From Sphingobium sp. (GTDB lineage Bacteria; Pseudomonadota; Alphaproteobacteria; Sphingomonadales; Sphingomonadaceae): DNA of 14,198 bases. The notes below the pieces were generated by a model. It did not search any database, was not told the DNA's origin, and saw only the letters and a program-made list of their open reading frames with translations. The position numbers and the translations under genes were made by a program. Shown here one piece after another: positions 1 to 8,585 of the stretch. Position 1 is the stretch's first letter. Each line of letters opens with the position of its first letter. The stretch spans positions 1-14,198 of the forward strand of contig JASBTC010000077.1 in NCBI GenBank assembly GCA_030148625.1. The letters are read 5' to 3'.

Positions 1-1430
1 GCCATCGCCTTCATCGTCTGGCCGACGAAGAAGCCGAACAGCGCTTCCTTGCCGCCCTTATACTGGTCGACCTTGTCGGCATTGTCGGCGAGGATCTTCG
101 CGATCGCTTCATCGATCGCGCCGGTGTCGCTGGTCTGCTTCAGGCCCTTTTCCTCGACGATCTTCGCGGGATCGTCGCCGGTTTCGAGCATGATCTCGAA
201 CACCTGCTTCGCCAGGGTGCCGGACAATGTGCCGTCGGCCACCAGCTTGAGCAGTTCCGCACCCTGCTTCGGCGAGACCGGGCTGTCCTCGACATCCTTG
301 CCCAGGCGGTTGAGCGCACCGAACAGGTCGGAGATCAGCCAGTTGGACGCGGCCTTCGCCATCTTCGCATCGCCGCAAGCATCGAGCAGCGCCTCGTACC
401 AGCGCGCCGTTTCGGCCTCGGCGGTGAGCACCGCGGCGGCATAGGCGGTCAGGCCCAGCTCGGTTTCGTAGCGCTTGCGCTTGGCATCGGGCAGTTCGGG
501 CAGGCTGGCGCGGCATTCCTCGAGAAACGCGTCGTCGAGTATGAGCGGCAACAGGTCCGGATCGGGGAAATAGCGATAATCATGCGCATCTTCCTTCGAG
601 CGCATCGAGCGGGTCTCGTTGCGGTCGGGATCGTAGAGCCGCGTTTCCTGAACGATCTTGCCACCGGATTCGAGCACGTCGACCTGGCGATTGGCCTCGA
701 TCTCGACCACCGCCATCACGAAGCGCACCGAATTGACGTTCTTGGTCTCGGTACGCGTGCCGAACGGCTCACCCGGCTTGCGGACCGAGACGTTGACGTC
801 GGCTCGCATCGAGCCTTCTTCCATATTGCCGTCGCACGAGCCGACATAGCGCAGGATAGAGCGCAATTTCTTGACATAGGCGCCGGCCTCGGCGGGCGAA
901 CGCATGTCGGGTCGCGAGACGATCTCCATCAGCGCGACGCCCGAGCGGTTGAGATCGACATAGGAGCGCGTCGGATGCTGGTCGTGCATCAGCTTGCCGG
1001 CATCCTGCTCGACATGGATGCGCTCGACGCCGATCACCTTGGTGCTGGCTTCGGGGTTCTTCTCGTCGAGCGTCACCTCGATCGCGCCCTCGCCCACCAA
1101 TGGATGGTAAAGCTGCGAGATCTGATAGCCCTGCGGCAGATCGGCGTAGAAATAATTCTTGCGATCGAAGCGCGACCATTTGTTGATCTGCGCGTCGATG
1201 GCCATGCCGGTGCGCACCGCCTGGCGGATGCATTCGCGGTTGGGAACCGGCAGCATGCCGGGCATCGCGGCATCGACCAGCGACACCTGCGTATTGGGTT
1301 CCGCGCCGAACGCGGTCGCCGCGCCCGAAAAGAGCTTGGCCTGACTCGTGACCTGCGCGTGGACCTCGAGGCCGATCACGACCTCCCACTCGCCGGTTGC
1401 GCCCTGGATGCGATATGCAGTCTCAGTCAT
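1..1430 (-). CDS. gatB: Asp-tRNA(Asn)/Glu-tRNA(Gln) amidotransferase subunit B, C-terminus cut off
   Basis: GatB is the kinase and tRNA-binding subunit of GatCAB. It activates the side chain of mischarged Glu-tRNA(Gln) or Asp-tRNA(Asn) with ATP, and ammonia delivered from GatA then amidates it in the cytoplasm. The visible 476 codons begin [10 protein letters not shown] and contain the N-terminal block [10 protein letters not shown], the segment [15 protein letters not shown], and the PET112-type signature [19 protein letters not shown]. The C-terminal part is the helical YqeY-like tail. The family is usually about 480-500 residues, so only some 10-25 are missing beyond the window start. The ATG at 1428-1430 follows a purine-rich GGAAGAAG about 2-9 bases upstream and overlaps the stop of a 52-codon ORF as ATGA, which points to translational coupling. 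Identity is very secure; only the true end is unseen. Confidence 0.97.
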   Translation of the reverse strand, partial: MTETAYRIQGATGEWEVVIGLEVHAQVTSQAKLFSGAATAFGAEPNTQVSLVDAAMPGMLPVPNRECIRQAVRTGMAIDAQINKWSRFDRKNYFYADLPQGYQISQLYHPLVGEGAIEVTLDEKNPEASTKVIGVERIHVEQDAGKLMHDQHPTRSYVDLNRSGVALMEIVSRPDMRSPAEAGAYVKKLRSILRYVGSCDGNMEEGSMRADVNVSVRKPGEPFGTRTETKNVNSVRFVMAVVEIEANRQVDVLESGGKIVQETRLYDPDRNETRSMRSKEDAHDYRYFPDPDLLPLILDDAFLEECRASLPELPDAKRKRYETELGLTAYAAAVLTAEAETARWYEALLDACGDAKMAKAASNWLISDLFGALNRLGKDVEDSPVSPKQGAELLKLVADGTLSGTLAKQVFEIMLETGDDPAKIVEEKGLKQTSDTGAIDEAIAKILADNADKVDQYKGGKEALFGFFVGQTMKAM

Positions 1431-1585
1431 CGCTTCTTCCTCAGTCGGCGACGCCGGCGTTTTGAGTTGGTTTCTTCCTGTGAAACAGTCGAAACCCGCC
1501 GGCCCCACCCAAATTTCCTCGATAGCCAGTCACGCAATGTGACCACGATCTCTTGCTGGACAATATCGGCCAGCCAGTCGGTCAT
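1427..1585 (-). CDS. 52-aa hypothetical basic small protein between gatA and gatB
   Basis: This is a 52-codon ORF of unknown function, too short for many gene callers. Its ATG (1583-1585) lies one base after the gatA stop (1587-1589), and its TGA (1427-1429) overlaps the gatB ATG as ATGA. Without it, gatA and gatB would be separated by about 156 bases in an otherwise tightly packed operon. The protein has an N-terminal half that could form an amphipathic helix (residues 3-25, beginning [13 protein letters not shown]) and a strongly basic tail (residues 42-52, [12 protein letters not shown] region). No domain was recognised. Codon choice (TTT, TCA, ACT, AAA) is less GC-rich than in its neighbours, so it could be a young gene or simply spacer DNA that happens to be open. 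The positional evidence favours translation; its function is not known. Confidence 0.55.
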   Translation of the reverse strand: MTDWLADIVQQEIVVTLRDWLSRKFGWGRRVSTVSQEETNSKRRRRRLRKKR

Positions 1586-1586
1586 C

Positions 1587-3071
1587 CTACCACCATTGCT
1601 CCGGCCGCGCGGTGAAGCCCGCGCGCTGCTCGATCGCAAGGCCCGCATCGAGCACGCCCTGCTCGTCGAGCGCCTTGCCGATGATCTGCAGGCCGAGCGG
1701 AAGCCCCTGCCCGTCCAGACCACCGGGCACCGACATGGCGGGAAGCCCAGCCAGCGAGCTCGGCACGGTAAACACGTCGTTGAGGTACATCGACAGCGGA
1801 TCCGCCGATTTCTCGCCCAGCGCGAACGCTGCGGACGGCGCGGTCGGGGTCAGCAGCAGGTCGCAGCTTTCCCATGCCTTGTCGAAATCGCGCGCGATCA
1901 GCGTGCGGACCTTCTGTGCCTGATTATAATAGGCATCGTAGAAACCGGCCGAGAGCACATAGGTGCCGATCATGATCCGGCGCTTCACTTCAGCGCCGAA
2001 GCCGGCGGCGCGGGTCGCGGCATACATGTCCTGCAGACCCGCATTGTCGGGCAGGTCGCGCAGCCCGTAGCGCACGCCGTCATAGCGAGCGAGGTTCGAC
2101 GAGGCTTCCGCCGGCGCGATGATGTAATAGGCGGGCAGCGCATATTTCGTGTGCGGCAGCGAGACTTCGACCACCTCGGCGCCCGCGTCCTTCAGCCAGG
2201 CAATGCCCTGTTCCCACAGCGCCTCGATTTCGGCGGGCATGCCGTCGACGCGATATTCCTTCGGAATACCGACCTTCTTGCCCTTGAGATTGCCCGACAG
2301 GCTGCCGGCCCAGTCGGGCACGGGCAGGTCGAGCGAGGTCGAGTCCTTGGGGTCGAAGCCGGCCATGGCGCCGAGCATGATCGCGCAGTCGGTGACATCG
2401 CGCGCCATCGCGCCCGCCTGGTCGAGCGAGCTGGCAAAGGCGACGACGCCCCAGCGCGAGCAGCGGCCATAGGTCGGCTTGATGCCCGAAATGCCGACGA
2501 ACGCCGCGGGCTGGCGAATCGAGCCGCCGGTGTCGGTGCCCGTCGCCGCGGGGCAGAGCCGCGCCGAGATCGCCGAGGAACTGCCGCCCGACGAGCCCCC
2601 GGGCGCAAGCGCCGCGTTGCCGCCGTCATTGCGCCGCCAGGGCGAGATGACATTGCCGAACGCGCTGGTCTCGTTCGAGGAGCCCATCGCGAACTGGTCG
2701 AGATTGAGCTTGCCGAGCATGCCCGCGCCCGCCGCCCAGAGATTGGCGGAGACGGTGGATTCGTACGTCGGCGTGAAACCGTCGAGGATGCCGCTCGCCG
2801 CGGTCGTCGGCACGCCTTCGGTGCAGAACAGATCCTTCATGCCGATCGGCACGCCGGACAGCGGCTTGAGCTCGCCAGAGGTGCGCGCGGCGTCGGCCGC
2901 GTCGGCCGCTTTCAGCGCATGATCGGGCGTTTCGACGAGAAAGGCGTTGAGCGGCTTGGCCGCGGCAACGCGGTCGATAAAGGCCTGCGCCACTTCGCGC
3001 GCCGAGAAATCGCCGTCGCGGACGCCGTCGCGGATACCCGCGATGCCCAGGTCGGTCAGTGTCGTCGTCAT
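1587..3071 (-). CDS. gatA: Asp-tRNA(Asn)/Glu-tRNA(Gln) amidotransferase subunit A (amidase)
   Basis: GatA is the glutaminase subunit of GatCAB. It hydrolyses glutamine and passes ammonia to GatB for transamidation of mischarged tRNA. At 494 residues it has the normal family length. The amidase-signature Ser-cisSer-Lys triad is visible: Lys79 in [11 protein letters not shown], Ser160 in the glycine/serine loop [11 protein letters not shown], and Ser184 in [13 protein letters not shown], followed by [10 protein letters not shown]. The spacing of these residues fits the known family pattern, so the enzyme should be active. Its ATG (3069-3071) overlaps the gatC stop as ATGA, showing coupling within the gatC-gatA-gatB operon. 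The end of the gene (EQWW then TAG) sits one base from the small ORF that follows. Other amidases share this fold, but the gatC and gatB neighbours settle the assignment. Confidence 0.98.
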   Translation of the reverse strand: MTTTLTDLGIAGIRDGVRDGDFSAREVAQAFIDRVAAAKPLNAFLVETPDHALKAADAADAARTSGELKPLSGVPIGMKDLFCTEGVPTTAASGILDGFTPTYESTVSANLWAAGAGMLGKLNLDQFAMGSSNETSAFGNVISPWRRNDGGNAALAPGGSSGGSSSAISARLCPAATGTDTGGSIRQPAAFVGISGIKPTYGRCSRWGVVAFASSLDQAGAMARDVTDCAIMLGAMAGFDPKDSTSLDLPVPDWAGSLSGNLKGKKVGIPKEYRVDGMPAEIEALWEQGIAWLKDAGAEVVEVSLPHTKYALPAYYIIAPAEASSNLARYDGVRYGLRDLPDNAGLQDMYAATRAAGFGAEVKRRIMIGTYVLSAGFYDAYYNQAQKVRTLIARDFDKAWESCDLLLTPTAPSAAFALGEKSADPLSMYLNDVFTVPSSLAGLPAMSVPGGLDGQGLPLGLQIIGKALDEQGVLDAGLAIEQRAGFTARPEQWW

Positions 3072-3355
3072 TCGATCACCTTCGGAACGGTGAAGAAGCC
3101 ATGTTCGGCCTGGGGCGCATTGGCGAGCACGCGATCGCGGACATTGCCGTCGGTCACGATATCCTCGCGCAAGCGCAGCGTATTGGGGATCACAGCGGTC
3201 ATCGGCTCGACATCGCTTGTGTCGACCTCACCCAGCTGTTCGATCCAGCCCAGGATGTTGTTGAGCTCCGGCGCGAGCGCCTCGGCTTCCTGATCGGTCA
3301 TCGCGATCCGCGCGAGGCTCGCGATCTTCTTCACGGTTGGGATATCGACTGACAT
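3068..3355 (-). CDS. gatC: Asp-tRNA(Asn)/Glu-tRNA(Gln) amidotransferase subunit C
   Basis: GatC is the small structural subunit that wraps around the GatA-GatB interface and stabilises GatA. The 95-residue product has the typical length and layout: an N-terminal helical part starting [17 protein letters not shown], the helix [20 protein letters not shown], then V-EPM and the C-terminal block [20 protein letters not shown] that is characteristic of the family. It is the first gene of the gatC-gatA-gatB order and overlaps gatA by four bases. An AGGA ribosome-binding site lies about six bases before the ATG. The gene starts 77 bases after the stop of the upstream DUF4153 gene on the same strand, so it may have its own promoter in that gap or be read through. 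Confidence 0.97.
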   Translation of the reverse strand: MSVDIPTVKKIASLARIAMTDQEAEALAPELNNILGWIEQLGEVDTSDVEPMTAVIPNTLRLREDIVTDGNVRDRVLANAPQAEHGFFTVPKVIE

Positions 3356-3369
3356 GGCATTCCTGATGA

Positions 3370-3390
3370 TCGGATCGGCTGAAGATCCGA
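3370..3390 (-). promoter_or_regulatory. Small hairpin between DUF4153 gene and gatC
   Basis: In the 77-base gap between the DUF4153 stop and the gatC start there is a 7-bp perfect inverted repeat (TCGGATC at 3370-3376 and GATCCGA at 3384-3390) with a 7-base loop. No T-run follows on the minus strand, so it is not a textbook terminator. It could attenuate read-through into gatCAB or protect the end of a processed RNA. This is a structural observation only; function is inferred. Confidence 0.3.
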
Positions 3391-3432
3391 AGCGCGGCTA
3401 GCATCCACGCCGCACCGCATCAAGCGAAGAGG

Positions 3433-5178
3433 CTATTCGAACACGTCGCCGACCGGATTCCCGTTCACAAAGACCTGGCGTCGCCCGATGTTGCGGATTT
3501 CGATCGCGCCGCGCGCAATGGCTTCGCCGGCCAGTCGGTTGTGCGTCTTCACCTCATCGCTGGTCTTGCCGCCATAGGAATAGTCCGTCGTGGGCGGCTG
3601 CTCCCAATTGCCGCTCGCCGAAAGCCGCCGAACGTCGACGTCGGGCGAGCACGCTTCGCAGGTATAGGACACCAGCACGGCAACCGTATCGCCGGGCTTG
3701 TAGAGCAAGGCATAAGCCCGCTTGTCCGCCTGGCCTGCATAGCGGTCGAAGCGGCTGAAGGATTCGAGAAGCCCCTGTGGCAACGGCACCTTCTCCGGGA
3801 CGATGCGCAACTCGCGCGCCATGCGTTCGGCCCTGGCCCTGCCGTCCTCATGCCGGGAAAGCGCCCAGCGATCCTCTGCCTTCGACGCCAGCGCGGCAGC
3901 CGTGCGGATCCTGGCATTGCCGCTCTTCGTCAGTCGATCGACCGCTGCCTTGCCCGGATCGCCGAAATCGAAACGCAGCGCCGCCCAGTCGAATTTATCC
4001 GGGGACACACGCCCGCTTTGCAACCGCGCGACCTGATCGCGCGTCGAGATCGCGTTGAAACTCAGGATCGGCAGCGCGAGGAACAGCGCAAGTCCACACA
4101 GGCCGAAGGCAAGTTTCAGATTGGCTGGCCGGACATGCCTTGCCCAATCCATCCGGCCGCGAACGAGCGCGACCAGATAGGCTAGACCAAAGGCACTGGC
4201 GACGATGACGAAGGTCAGCGCCCAGAGCCGGTCGGGCGTGAAACCATATTGCTGGATGCGCGCGCCCGTCGAGATCGCCGCGATCGCGGCAAGCGGCAGC
4301 ATCGCGAGCGCGAGCGCCATCGCGCCCCAGCGCAGCGGCGGAAAACGGCTCTCATCCTCTTCGCTGTCGCCGATCACCACATTGGCCAGGATCAACGCGC
4401 CGACCACGCAGGACAGCAGGATCGGCGTCGTCGCCTTGGTCGCGTCCCACAATGCCGACAGCCCGGTGAACGGCAGGCTGGCGAGGAACAGCAGCAGTCC
4501 CGCGCCCAGCACGGGCGCGAGCACGCCGAGAAGCGCCACGACCACCTTCAACAGCAGCCGCGTGATCCCGTCGCGCTTGCGGAATACACCGACCGCAGCG
4601 CCAAGCGAGGTGCCGATCAGCAGCAAGACGAACCATTGTTCATCGAGCGCGTCGCGGATCAGGCGGATCCCGATCAGCGAGAATAATTCCGACAACAACA
4701 GAGTCAGCAGGAACACGACCCCGACGAACGCCGCCGAGGCGAAGCAGATCACCACATTGGTCCAGGCATGGCCATGAACCTCGACATAGGGGAAGCGCCG
4801 CGCGCCGTGATCGCGCGCGGTCTGGAACAAGGGTGCGGCGATCGCGATCGACAGAAAGGCGCAGACCATCCGCCAGCCCTCCGCCTCGCTCCAGTCGTCC
4901 GGCGCGCCGTTCCACCAGCAGATCGCAGCGAGAATCAACGCGGAGATCGCGGAAAAGGCGAGCGACCATTGCCAGCGCACACGCTCCAGCGTGTAGGCGA
5001 GCAACACCGCGAAGCAGCCGACGAACATCGCGGCCGACATTTGCCAGCTCGCCCACGCCGTGCCGCTTCGGTCGTCGCCCAGGATCAGATGGATGGAGAG
5101 GCCCGCAACCGCACCCAGCCCGGCCAGCAGCCATGGCCGCCACGCCCAGTCATCGCTTCGTTCGATCACATCGTCCAT
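3433..5178 (-). CDS. DUF4153 family polytopic inner-membrane protein
   Basis: The 581-residue protein is of unknown biochemical function. The first 375 residues hold about eleven hydrophobic segments (roughly 16-33, 46-63, 71-89, 103-118, 139-170, 182-199, 208-236, 252-270, 284-303, 319-339 and 354-375). Sequence blocks typical of DUF4153 are visible, such as ALWDATKATTPILL near 242 and YGFTPDRLWAL near 311. Residues 376-581 are a soluble tail with a KFDWAALRFDFG block. The predicted topology places the protein in the cytoplasmic membrane. The ATG at 5176-5178 has a GGAG ribosome-binding site eight bases upstream. It lies upstream of gatCAB on the same strand, but nothing in it suggests a role in tRNA amidation. 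Family assignment is from recalled sequence character, not a search. Confidence 0.8.
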   Translation of the reverse strand: MDDVIERSDDWAWRPWLLAGLGAVAGLSIHLILGDDRSGTAWASWQMSAAMFVGCFAVLLAYTLERVRWQWSLAFSAISALILAAICWWNGAPDDWSEAEGWRMVCAFLSIAIAAPLFQTARDHGARRFPYVEVHGHAWTNVVICFASAAFVGVVFLLTLLLSELFSLIGIRLIRDALDEQWFVLLLIGTSLGAAVGVFRKRDGITRLLLKVVVALLGVLAPVLGAGLLLFLASLPFTGLSALWDATKATTPILLSCVVGALILANVVIGDSEEDESRFPPLRWGAMALALAMLPLAAIAAISTGARIQQYGFTPDRLWALTFVIVASAFGLAYLVALVRGRMDWARHVRPANLKLAFGLCGLALFLALPILSFNAISTRDQVARLQSGRVSPDKFDWAALRFDFGDPGKAAVDRLTKSGNARIRTAAALASKAEDRWALSRHEDGRARAERMARELRIVPEKVPLPQGLLESFSRFDRYAGQADKRAYALLYKPGDTVAVLVSYTCEACSPDVDVRRLSASGNWEQPPTTDYSYGGKTSDEVKTHNRLAGEAIARGAIEIRNIGRRQVFVNGNPVGDVFE

Positions 5179-5341
5179 GGCTGGCTCTCCACCTTTGCCG
5201 GGAGCCTAACCGGTCATGCGCGAAAGGCGTCATGGATTTTCAATGGTGAATTGATGCAGCCCGCCGCGATTGCATCCTTCGCATCCAGCACTAATGGAAA
5301 TCGCATTGCCCGGCGGCGCAATCTATGTTGCACTGCACAAT

Positions 5342-5345
5342 GGAG
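5342..5345 (+). promoter_or_regulatory. Ribosome-binding site deciding a TTG start
   Basis: GGAG lies eight bases before the TTG at 5354-5356. The alternative in-frame ATG codons at 5270 and 5294 have no comparable purine-rich sequence upstream. The residues they would add also look unlike the start of a membrane-anchored protein, whereas translation from the TTG begins [15 protein letters not shown], a clean basic-then-hydrophobic anchor. Confidence 0.55.
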
Positions 5346-5353
5346 ACTCCCCG

Positions 5354-6460
5354 TTGGCCCGGAAATTCCTTTATGTCTTTGCGACCCTGATCGTGCTCGC
5401 GATCGCCGCCACCTTCGCCTATCGCCTGTTCGGTGTGCAGATGATGCGCACCGCGATGGTCCCCAGCGCAGATTTCCGCGCGCTGCCCGCGGCCGATGCC
5501 GGCGCCTATGCCGATCGCAAGATGTGGCTGGCTCGCCCCGATATCGCGCAGGGCAATCCGGCGCTGTGGACCCCCAAGGGCTTCGCCCCTGCGCCCAGCC
5601 CACGCGCGGCCGTCTTCTTCGTCCATCCGACATCCTATCTGAACCGCGCCGCGTGGAATGCGCCGCTCGACGATGCCGAAGCCAATGACCGCGCAACGCT
5701 GTTCCTGCGCGGACAGGCCAGCGCATTCAACGAAGCCGGCGCGATCTGGGCGCCGCGATATCGTCAGGCGACGTTCGGCGCTTTCCTGACCGGCAAGGCG
5801 GAGGCGAACAAGGCGCTCGACCTCGCCTATGGCGACGTGCTCGCGGCATTCGACCAGTTCGTCTCGGCGATCCCCGCCGATCAGCCGATCATCCTTGCCG
5901 GACACAGCCAGGGCGCGTTGCACCTCACCCGGCTGCTGCGCGAACGTGTGGCGGGCAAACCGCTCGCCGCACGGATCGTCGCCGCCTATGTCGTGGGCTG
6001 GCCGGTCTCGCGCACCGCCGACCTGCCGGCGCTCGGCCTTGCCGAATGCGCCGCGCCCGATCAGACGGGATGTCTGCTGAGTTGGCAGAGCTTCGCCGAA
6101 CCTGCCGAGCCCGACGCCGTGCTCGACACCTATAACAACAGCACCGGTTTCGACGGCAAGGCGCGTGCGGGAACGCCGATGGTCTGCACCAATCCGTTGA
6201 CCGGCTCGCGTGGCGGCGGGGCGCCCGCCACGCTCAATCTCGGCACACTGGTTCCGTCCGCCGATCTCAAGACCGCATCGTTGACGCCCGCCGCGGTGCC
6301 GGCGCGCTGCGACGAGCGCGGCCTGTTGCTGATCGGCGACCCGCCCGAACTTGGGCCCTATGTGCTGCCCGGCAACAATTACCATGTCTACGACTACAGC
6401 CTGTTCTGGGCGAATGTCCGCGCCGATGCCGTGCGCCGTCTGGCGGCGTACAAGGGCTGA
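5354..6460 (+). CDS. DUF3089 family membrane-anchored alpha/beta-hydrolase
   Basis: The product is a putative esterase- or lipase-like hydrolase of the DUF3089 family; the substrate is unknown. From the TTG start it is 368 residues. Residues 4-26 form one transmembrane anchor or uncleaved signal, placing the catalytic part outside the cytoplasm. Typical blocks are visible: [10 protein letters not shown] (88-97), the nucleophile elbow GHSQG with Ser185, the segment VVGWPVS (213-219), and a late histidine in [12 protein letters not shown] (His344) that could complete the triad. Four or more cysteines (for example in [12 protein letters not shown]) fit an exported domain. Its stop shares one base with the ruvX ATG (TGATG), so the two are probably one transcript. 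A longer form starting at ATG 5294 or 5270 is possible but lacks a ribosome-binding site. Confidence 0.82.
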   Translation: MARKFLYVFATLIVLAIAATFAYRLFGVQMMRTAMVPSADFRALPAADAGAYADRKMWLARPDIAQGNPALWTPKGFAPAPSPRAAVFFVHPTSYLNRAAWNAPLDDAEANDRATLFLRGQASAFNEAGAIWAPRYRQATFGAFLTGKAEANKALDLAYGDVLAAFDQFVSAIPADQPIILAGHSQGALHLTRLLRERVAGKPLAARIVAAYVVGWPVSRTADLPALGLAECAAPDQTGCLLSWQSFAEPAEPDAVLDTYNNSTGFDGKARAGTPMVCTNPLTGSRGGGAPATLNLGTLVPSADLKTASLTPAAVPARCDERGLLLIGDPPELGPYVLPGNNYHVYDYSLFWANVRADAVRRLAAYKG

Positions 6461-6936
6461 TGATCACCACCGATTCGCGCGTCTTCCATGATGCCCTGCC
6501 CGATGGCGGCCGGCTGGTCGGGCTCGACCTGGGCACCAAGACGATCGGAACCGCGCTGTGCGACGCGGGATGGAGCTTCGCCAGCCCGTCGGGCACGATC
6601 CGCCGCAGTAAATTCTCGGCCGACAAGGCGGCGCTCGTCGCGCTGATCGCACAACAGCATGTCGCCGGAATCGTGCTCGGTTTGCCGATCAACCTGGACG
6701 GCAGCGAAAGCCCGCGCAGCCAGTCGACCCGCGCCTTTGCGCGCAATATCGACGATCTCGGCCTGCCGATCCTGCTCTGGGACGAACGCTGGTCCACCCA
6801 GGCGGTCGAGCGCGCGATGATCGAGGCCGATCTCAGCCGCGCCAAACGAGCCGAACGGGTCGACACGCTGGCGGCCGCGCATATCCTGCAGGGTGCGATC
6901 GACGCGCTGGCCAGCGGGAGCGGATCGCTGACCTGA
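6460..6936 (+). CDS. ruvX: Putative pre-16S rRNA nuclease / Holliday junction resolvase-like RuvX (YqgF)
   Basis: RuvX/YqgF is an RNase H-fold nuclease implicated in maturation of the 16S rRNA 5' end; an older annotation is Holliday junction resolvase. The 158-residue protein has the normal length and the family motifs: the first catalytic aspartate in [11 protein letters not shown] (Asp23), [17 protein letters not shown] (71-87), WDERWST with Asp108 and Glu109, and a C-terminal aspartate in [12 protein letters not shown] (Asp135). It starts at an ATG sharing one base with the DUF3089 stop, so translation is probably coupled. It ends six bases from the stop of a convergent DUF6894 gene. The pyrB operon begins about 660 bases downstream on the same strand. 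Confidence 0.95.
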   Translation: MITTDSRVFHDALPDGGRLVGLDLGTKTIGTALCDAGWSFASPSGTIRRSKFSADKAALVALIAQQHVAGIVLGLPINLDGSESPRSQSTRAFARNIDDLGLPILLWDERWSTQAVERAMIEADLSRAKRAERVDTLAAAHILQGAIDALASGSGSLT

Positions 6937-6946
6937 CCGGCGTCAG
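6933..6946. terminator. Short hairpin over the two convergent stop codons
   Basis: CTGAC (6933-6937) and GTCAG (6942-6946) form a 5-bp stem with a CGGC tetraloop. The ruvX TGA lies in one arm and the complement of the DUF6894 TGA in the other. No T-run follows. With only 14 bases involved this may be coincidence, but no other candidate terminator exists between these convergent genes. Confidence 0.25.
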
Positions 6947-7185
6947 AGCCCGGTGACGATCACGGTTTCCTTGAACGGCACTTCCATCACCACGACGCCG
7001 GCCTCGTCGATCACTTCGATCCGGCAAAGCAGGCACAGCCGCCCAGCGGTGATCTCACCGGCCATGATACCGCGCGCGAGCCGAATCGCAGTTTCGCGCA
7101 CCGTGTCGAGATCGTCGAATTCCTCGCCTTCGACATCGGGCGTCAGCGTGCCGCATTCGTAGAGATTGAAAAAATATCGAGCCAT
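6943..7185 (-). CDS. DUF6894 family small protein
   Basis: This 80-residue acidic protein of unknown function begins MARYFFNLYECGTLTPDVEGEEFDDLDTVR. That pattern (M-RYFF-N/H-L, then D-EG-E-DL, then an alanine-rich helix ETAIRLARGIM) is typical of the many small DUF6894 proteins of alphaproteobacteria. The second half, LCRIEVIDEAGVVVMEVPFKETV, should form a beta-hairpin. The start at 7183-7185 was chosen because the family normally opens with M-RYFF and GGGA lies six bases upstream; an ATG two codons earlier (7191) is the alternative. It is transcribed divergently from the DUF1294 gene and converges on ruvX with a six-base gap. Confidence 0.75.
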   Translation of the reverse strand: MARYFFNLYECGTLTPDVEGEEFDDLDTVRETAIRLARGIMAGEITAGRLCLLCRIEVIDEAGVVVMEVPFKETVIVTGL

Positions 7186-7238
7186 GCGCATTCCCGACAA
7201 TGATGAAACATATTCGCCTGTGTGACCGGCCACTTAGC

Positions 7239-7258
7239 TGCCCGCGCATGCGCGGGCA
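7239..7258. promoter_or_regulatory. 20-bp perfect palindrome between divergent small genes
   Basis: Bases 7239-7258 form an uninterrupted palindrome with half-site TGCCCGCGCA. It sits in the 91-base region between the DUF6894 gene and the DUF1294 gene, 19 bases before the DUF1294 start and 54 bases upstream of the DUF6894 start. As DNA it could be an operator for a dimeric regulator serving both genes; as RNA it would form a hairpin in the leader. No regulator family was recognised from the half-site. Confidence 0.4.
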
Positions 7259-7276
7259 AAGCCTGATAGATCGAAT

Positions 7277-7561
7277 ATGACATGGATCGCGATCATATCG
7301 GGCCTGCTGCTCGTCAACATCTTCGCCTTCATCCAGTTCGGCCGCGACAAGGCGCGTGCGCGCGCCGGACAACGGCGGATATCCGAAGCCGACCTGCTCT
7401 TTGCGGCCATGATCGGCGGAACGATCGGCGCCTATGCGGGGCGCGCCCGATTTCGCCACAAGACCAGGAAAGAGAGTTTTTCGATAAAACTCCACCTGAT
7501 CGCGATGGTCCAGGCCGGCATTCTCATCGGGCTTGGCTGGGCCTGGTTCGGAGCGCCTTGA
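7277..7561 (+). CDS. DUF1294 family small membrane protein
   Basis: This 94-residue protein of unknown function belongs by appearance to DUF1294. It opens with a transmembrane helix (MTWIAIISGLLLVNIFAFIQF), then the family's conserved F-xx-DKxxAxxGxRRISEadLL block (FGRDKARARAGQRRISEADLL). A small-residue helix (AAMIGGTIGAYAGRARFRHKTRKESF) and a final hydrophobic helix (LIAMVQAGILIGLGWAWF) follow. It is predicted to lie in the inner membrane with two or three helices. The ribosome-binding site before the ATG is weak. It ends 34 bases before pyrB on the same strand and might be cotranscribed, but its function is not evidently linked to pyrimidine synthesis. Confidence 0.82.
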   Translation: MTWIAIISGLLLVNIFAFIQFGRDKARARAGQRRISEADLLFAAMIGGTIGAYAGRARFRHKTRKESFSIKLHLIAMVQAGILIGLGWAWFGAP

Positions 7562-7595
7562 ACTCGCCGATCAATCGGCCTAATCGCGGCCTTTA

Positions 7596-8585
7596 ATGCC
7601 AGCACCCACACCCTTCCCGCCCACCGGCCTCACCGGTGCGGCGCAATTCCCGCACAGGCACCTGACCGGTATTTCCGGCCTCCAGCCCCACGAAATCGCG
7701 TTCCTGCTCGACGAAGCCGAGCAATGGGTGGATCTGAACCGCCGCGCCTCGAAACATGACGATCGGCTGGCCGGCCTGACGCTGATCAACGCCTTTTTCG
7801 AGAATTCGACGCGGACATTGCTCAGCTTCGAGATCGCGGGCAAGCGGCTGGGCGCCGATGTCGTGAACATGCACGCCGCGCAGTCGAGCGTGAAGAAGGG
7901 CGAGACGCTGATCGATACGGCGATGACGCTCAATGCGATGCGCGCCGACATCATCGTCATCCGCCATTCCAGTTCGGGCGCGGTGCAGCTCATCGCCGAC
8001 AAGGTCGATTGCCCGGTGCTCAATGCCGGTGACGGCTGGCACGAACATCCAACCCAGGCGCTGCTCGACGCGCTCACCATCCGCCGGCGCAAGGGACGGA
8101 TCGCCAATCTGCGCGTCGCGATCTGCGGCGACCTGCTCCACAGCCGGGTCGCCCGGTCCAACATCCTGGCGCTGACCGCGCTCGCCGCCGAAGTGCGCGT
8201 GATCGCGCCGCCCACGCTGATGCCGCCCGCGATCGAGCGGATGGGCGTCACCCCCTTCACCGATTTCGACGCGGGTATCGCCGGCGCCGACGTCGTGATG
8301 ATGCTCCGCCTCCAGAATGAGCGGATGGCCGGCGGCTTCATACCGTCGCCGCGCGAATATCATGCGCTTTACGGCCTTACGCTCGAACGGCTCGAACGGG
8401 CCGCGCCCGATGCGCTCGTCATGCATCCCGGACCGATGAACCGGGGTGTCGAGATCGACAGCAACGTCGCCGACGATCCCGTCCGCTCGGCGATCACCGA
8501 GCAGGTCGAGATGGGCGTCGCCGTCCGCATGGCCTGTCTCGACGTGCTGACGCGCCAGCGCCGGGGCCTGGAGGGATGGGCATGA
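7596..8585 (+). CDS. pyrB: Aspartate carbamoyltransferase catalytic subunit
   Basis: PyrB makes N-carbamoyl-aspartate from carbamoyl phosphate and aspartate, the committed step of pyrimidine synthesis. The 329-residue protein carries the carbamoyl-phosphate site FFENSTRT (67-74), the 80s-loop block QSSVKKGET (96-104) with the active-site lysine, IRHSSSGA (122-129), [18 protein letters not shown] (143-160), the aspartate-site segment MLRLQNER (236-243), and [11 protein letters not shown] (277-287). All key residues are present, so it should be active. Its stop overlaps the pyrC' start as ATGA. An adjacent inactive dihydroorotase-like partner is known in Pseudomonas to form a dodecameric complex with PyrB. 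No pyrI regulatory subunit is present here. Confidence 0.97.
   Translation: MPAPTPFPPTGLTGAAQFPHRHLTGISGLQPHEIAFLLDEAEQWVDLNRRASKHDDRLAGLTLINAFFENSTRTLLSFEIAGKRLGADVVNMHAAQSSVKKGETLIDTAMTLNAMRADIIVIRHSSSGAVQLIADKVDCPVLNAGDGWHEHPTQALLDALTIRRRKGRIANLRVAICGDLLHSRVARSNILALTALAAEVRVIAPPTLMPPAIERMGVTPFTDFDAGIAGADVVMMLRLQNERMAGGFIPSPREYHALYGLTLERLERAAPDALVMHPGPMNRGVEIDSNVADDPVRSAITEQVEMGVAVRMACLDVLTRQRRGLEGWA
8570..8574 (+). promoter_or_regulatory. Strong ribosome-binding site for pyrC'
   Basis: GGAGG at 8570-8574 lies seven bases before the ATG at 8582, inside the last codons of pyrB. This favours 8582 over the ATG at 8576, which lies only one base after the motif. Confidence 0.6.

Noticed and set aside
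582..3293. A 903-codon open frame on the plus strand
   Set aside because: It lies antisense to gatB, the small ORF, gatA and part of gatC, all of which are recognised families. Its translation is rich in Arg, Ala, His and Asp with no domain, as expected for the complement of high-GC codons.
5270..5297. Possible sigma-70-like promoter (TTGCAT, 16 bases, TAATGG) upstream of the DUF3089 gene
   Set aside because: The match to consensus at the -10 position is poor and such pairs occur by chance; not reported as a feature.
5270..5353. A longer N-terminus for the DUF3089 protein starting at ATG 5270 or 5294
   Set aside because: Neither ATG has a ribosome-binding site, and the added residues place a non-hydrophobic extension before the anchor. 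The TTG at 5354 has GGAG at good spacing.
5291..6385. A 364-codon open frame on the minus strand
   Set aside because: It is the complement of the DUF3089 gene, which has a nucleophile elbow and a membrane anchor. The antisense product has neither a start signal nor motifs.
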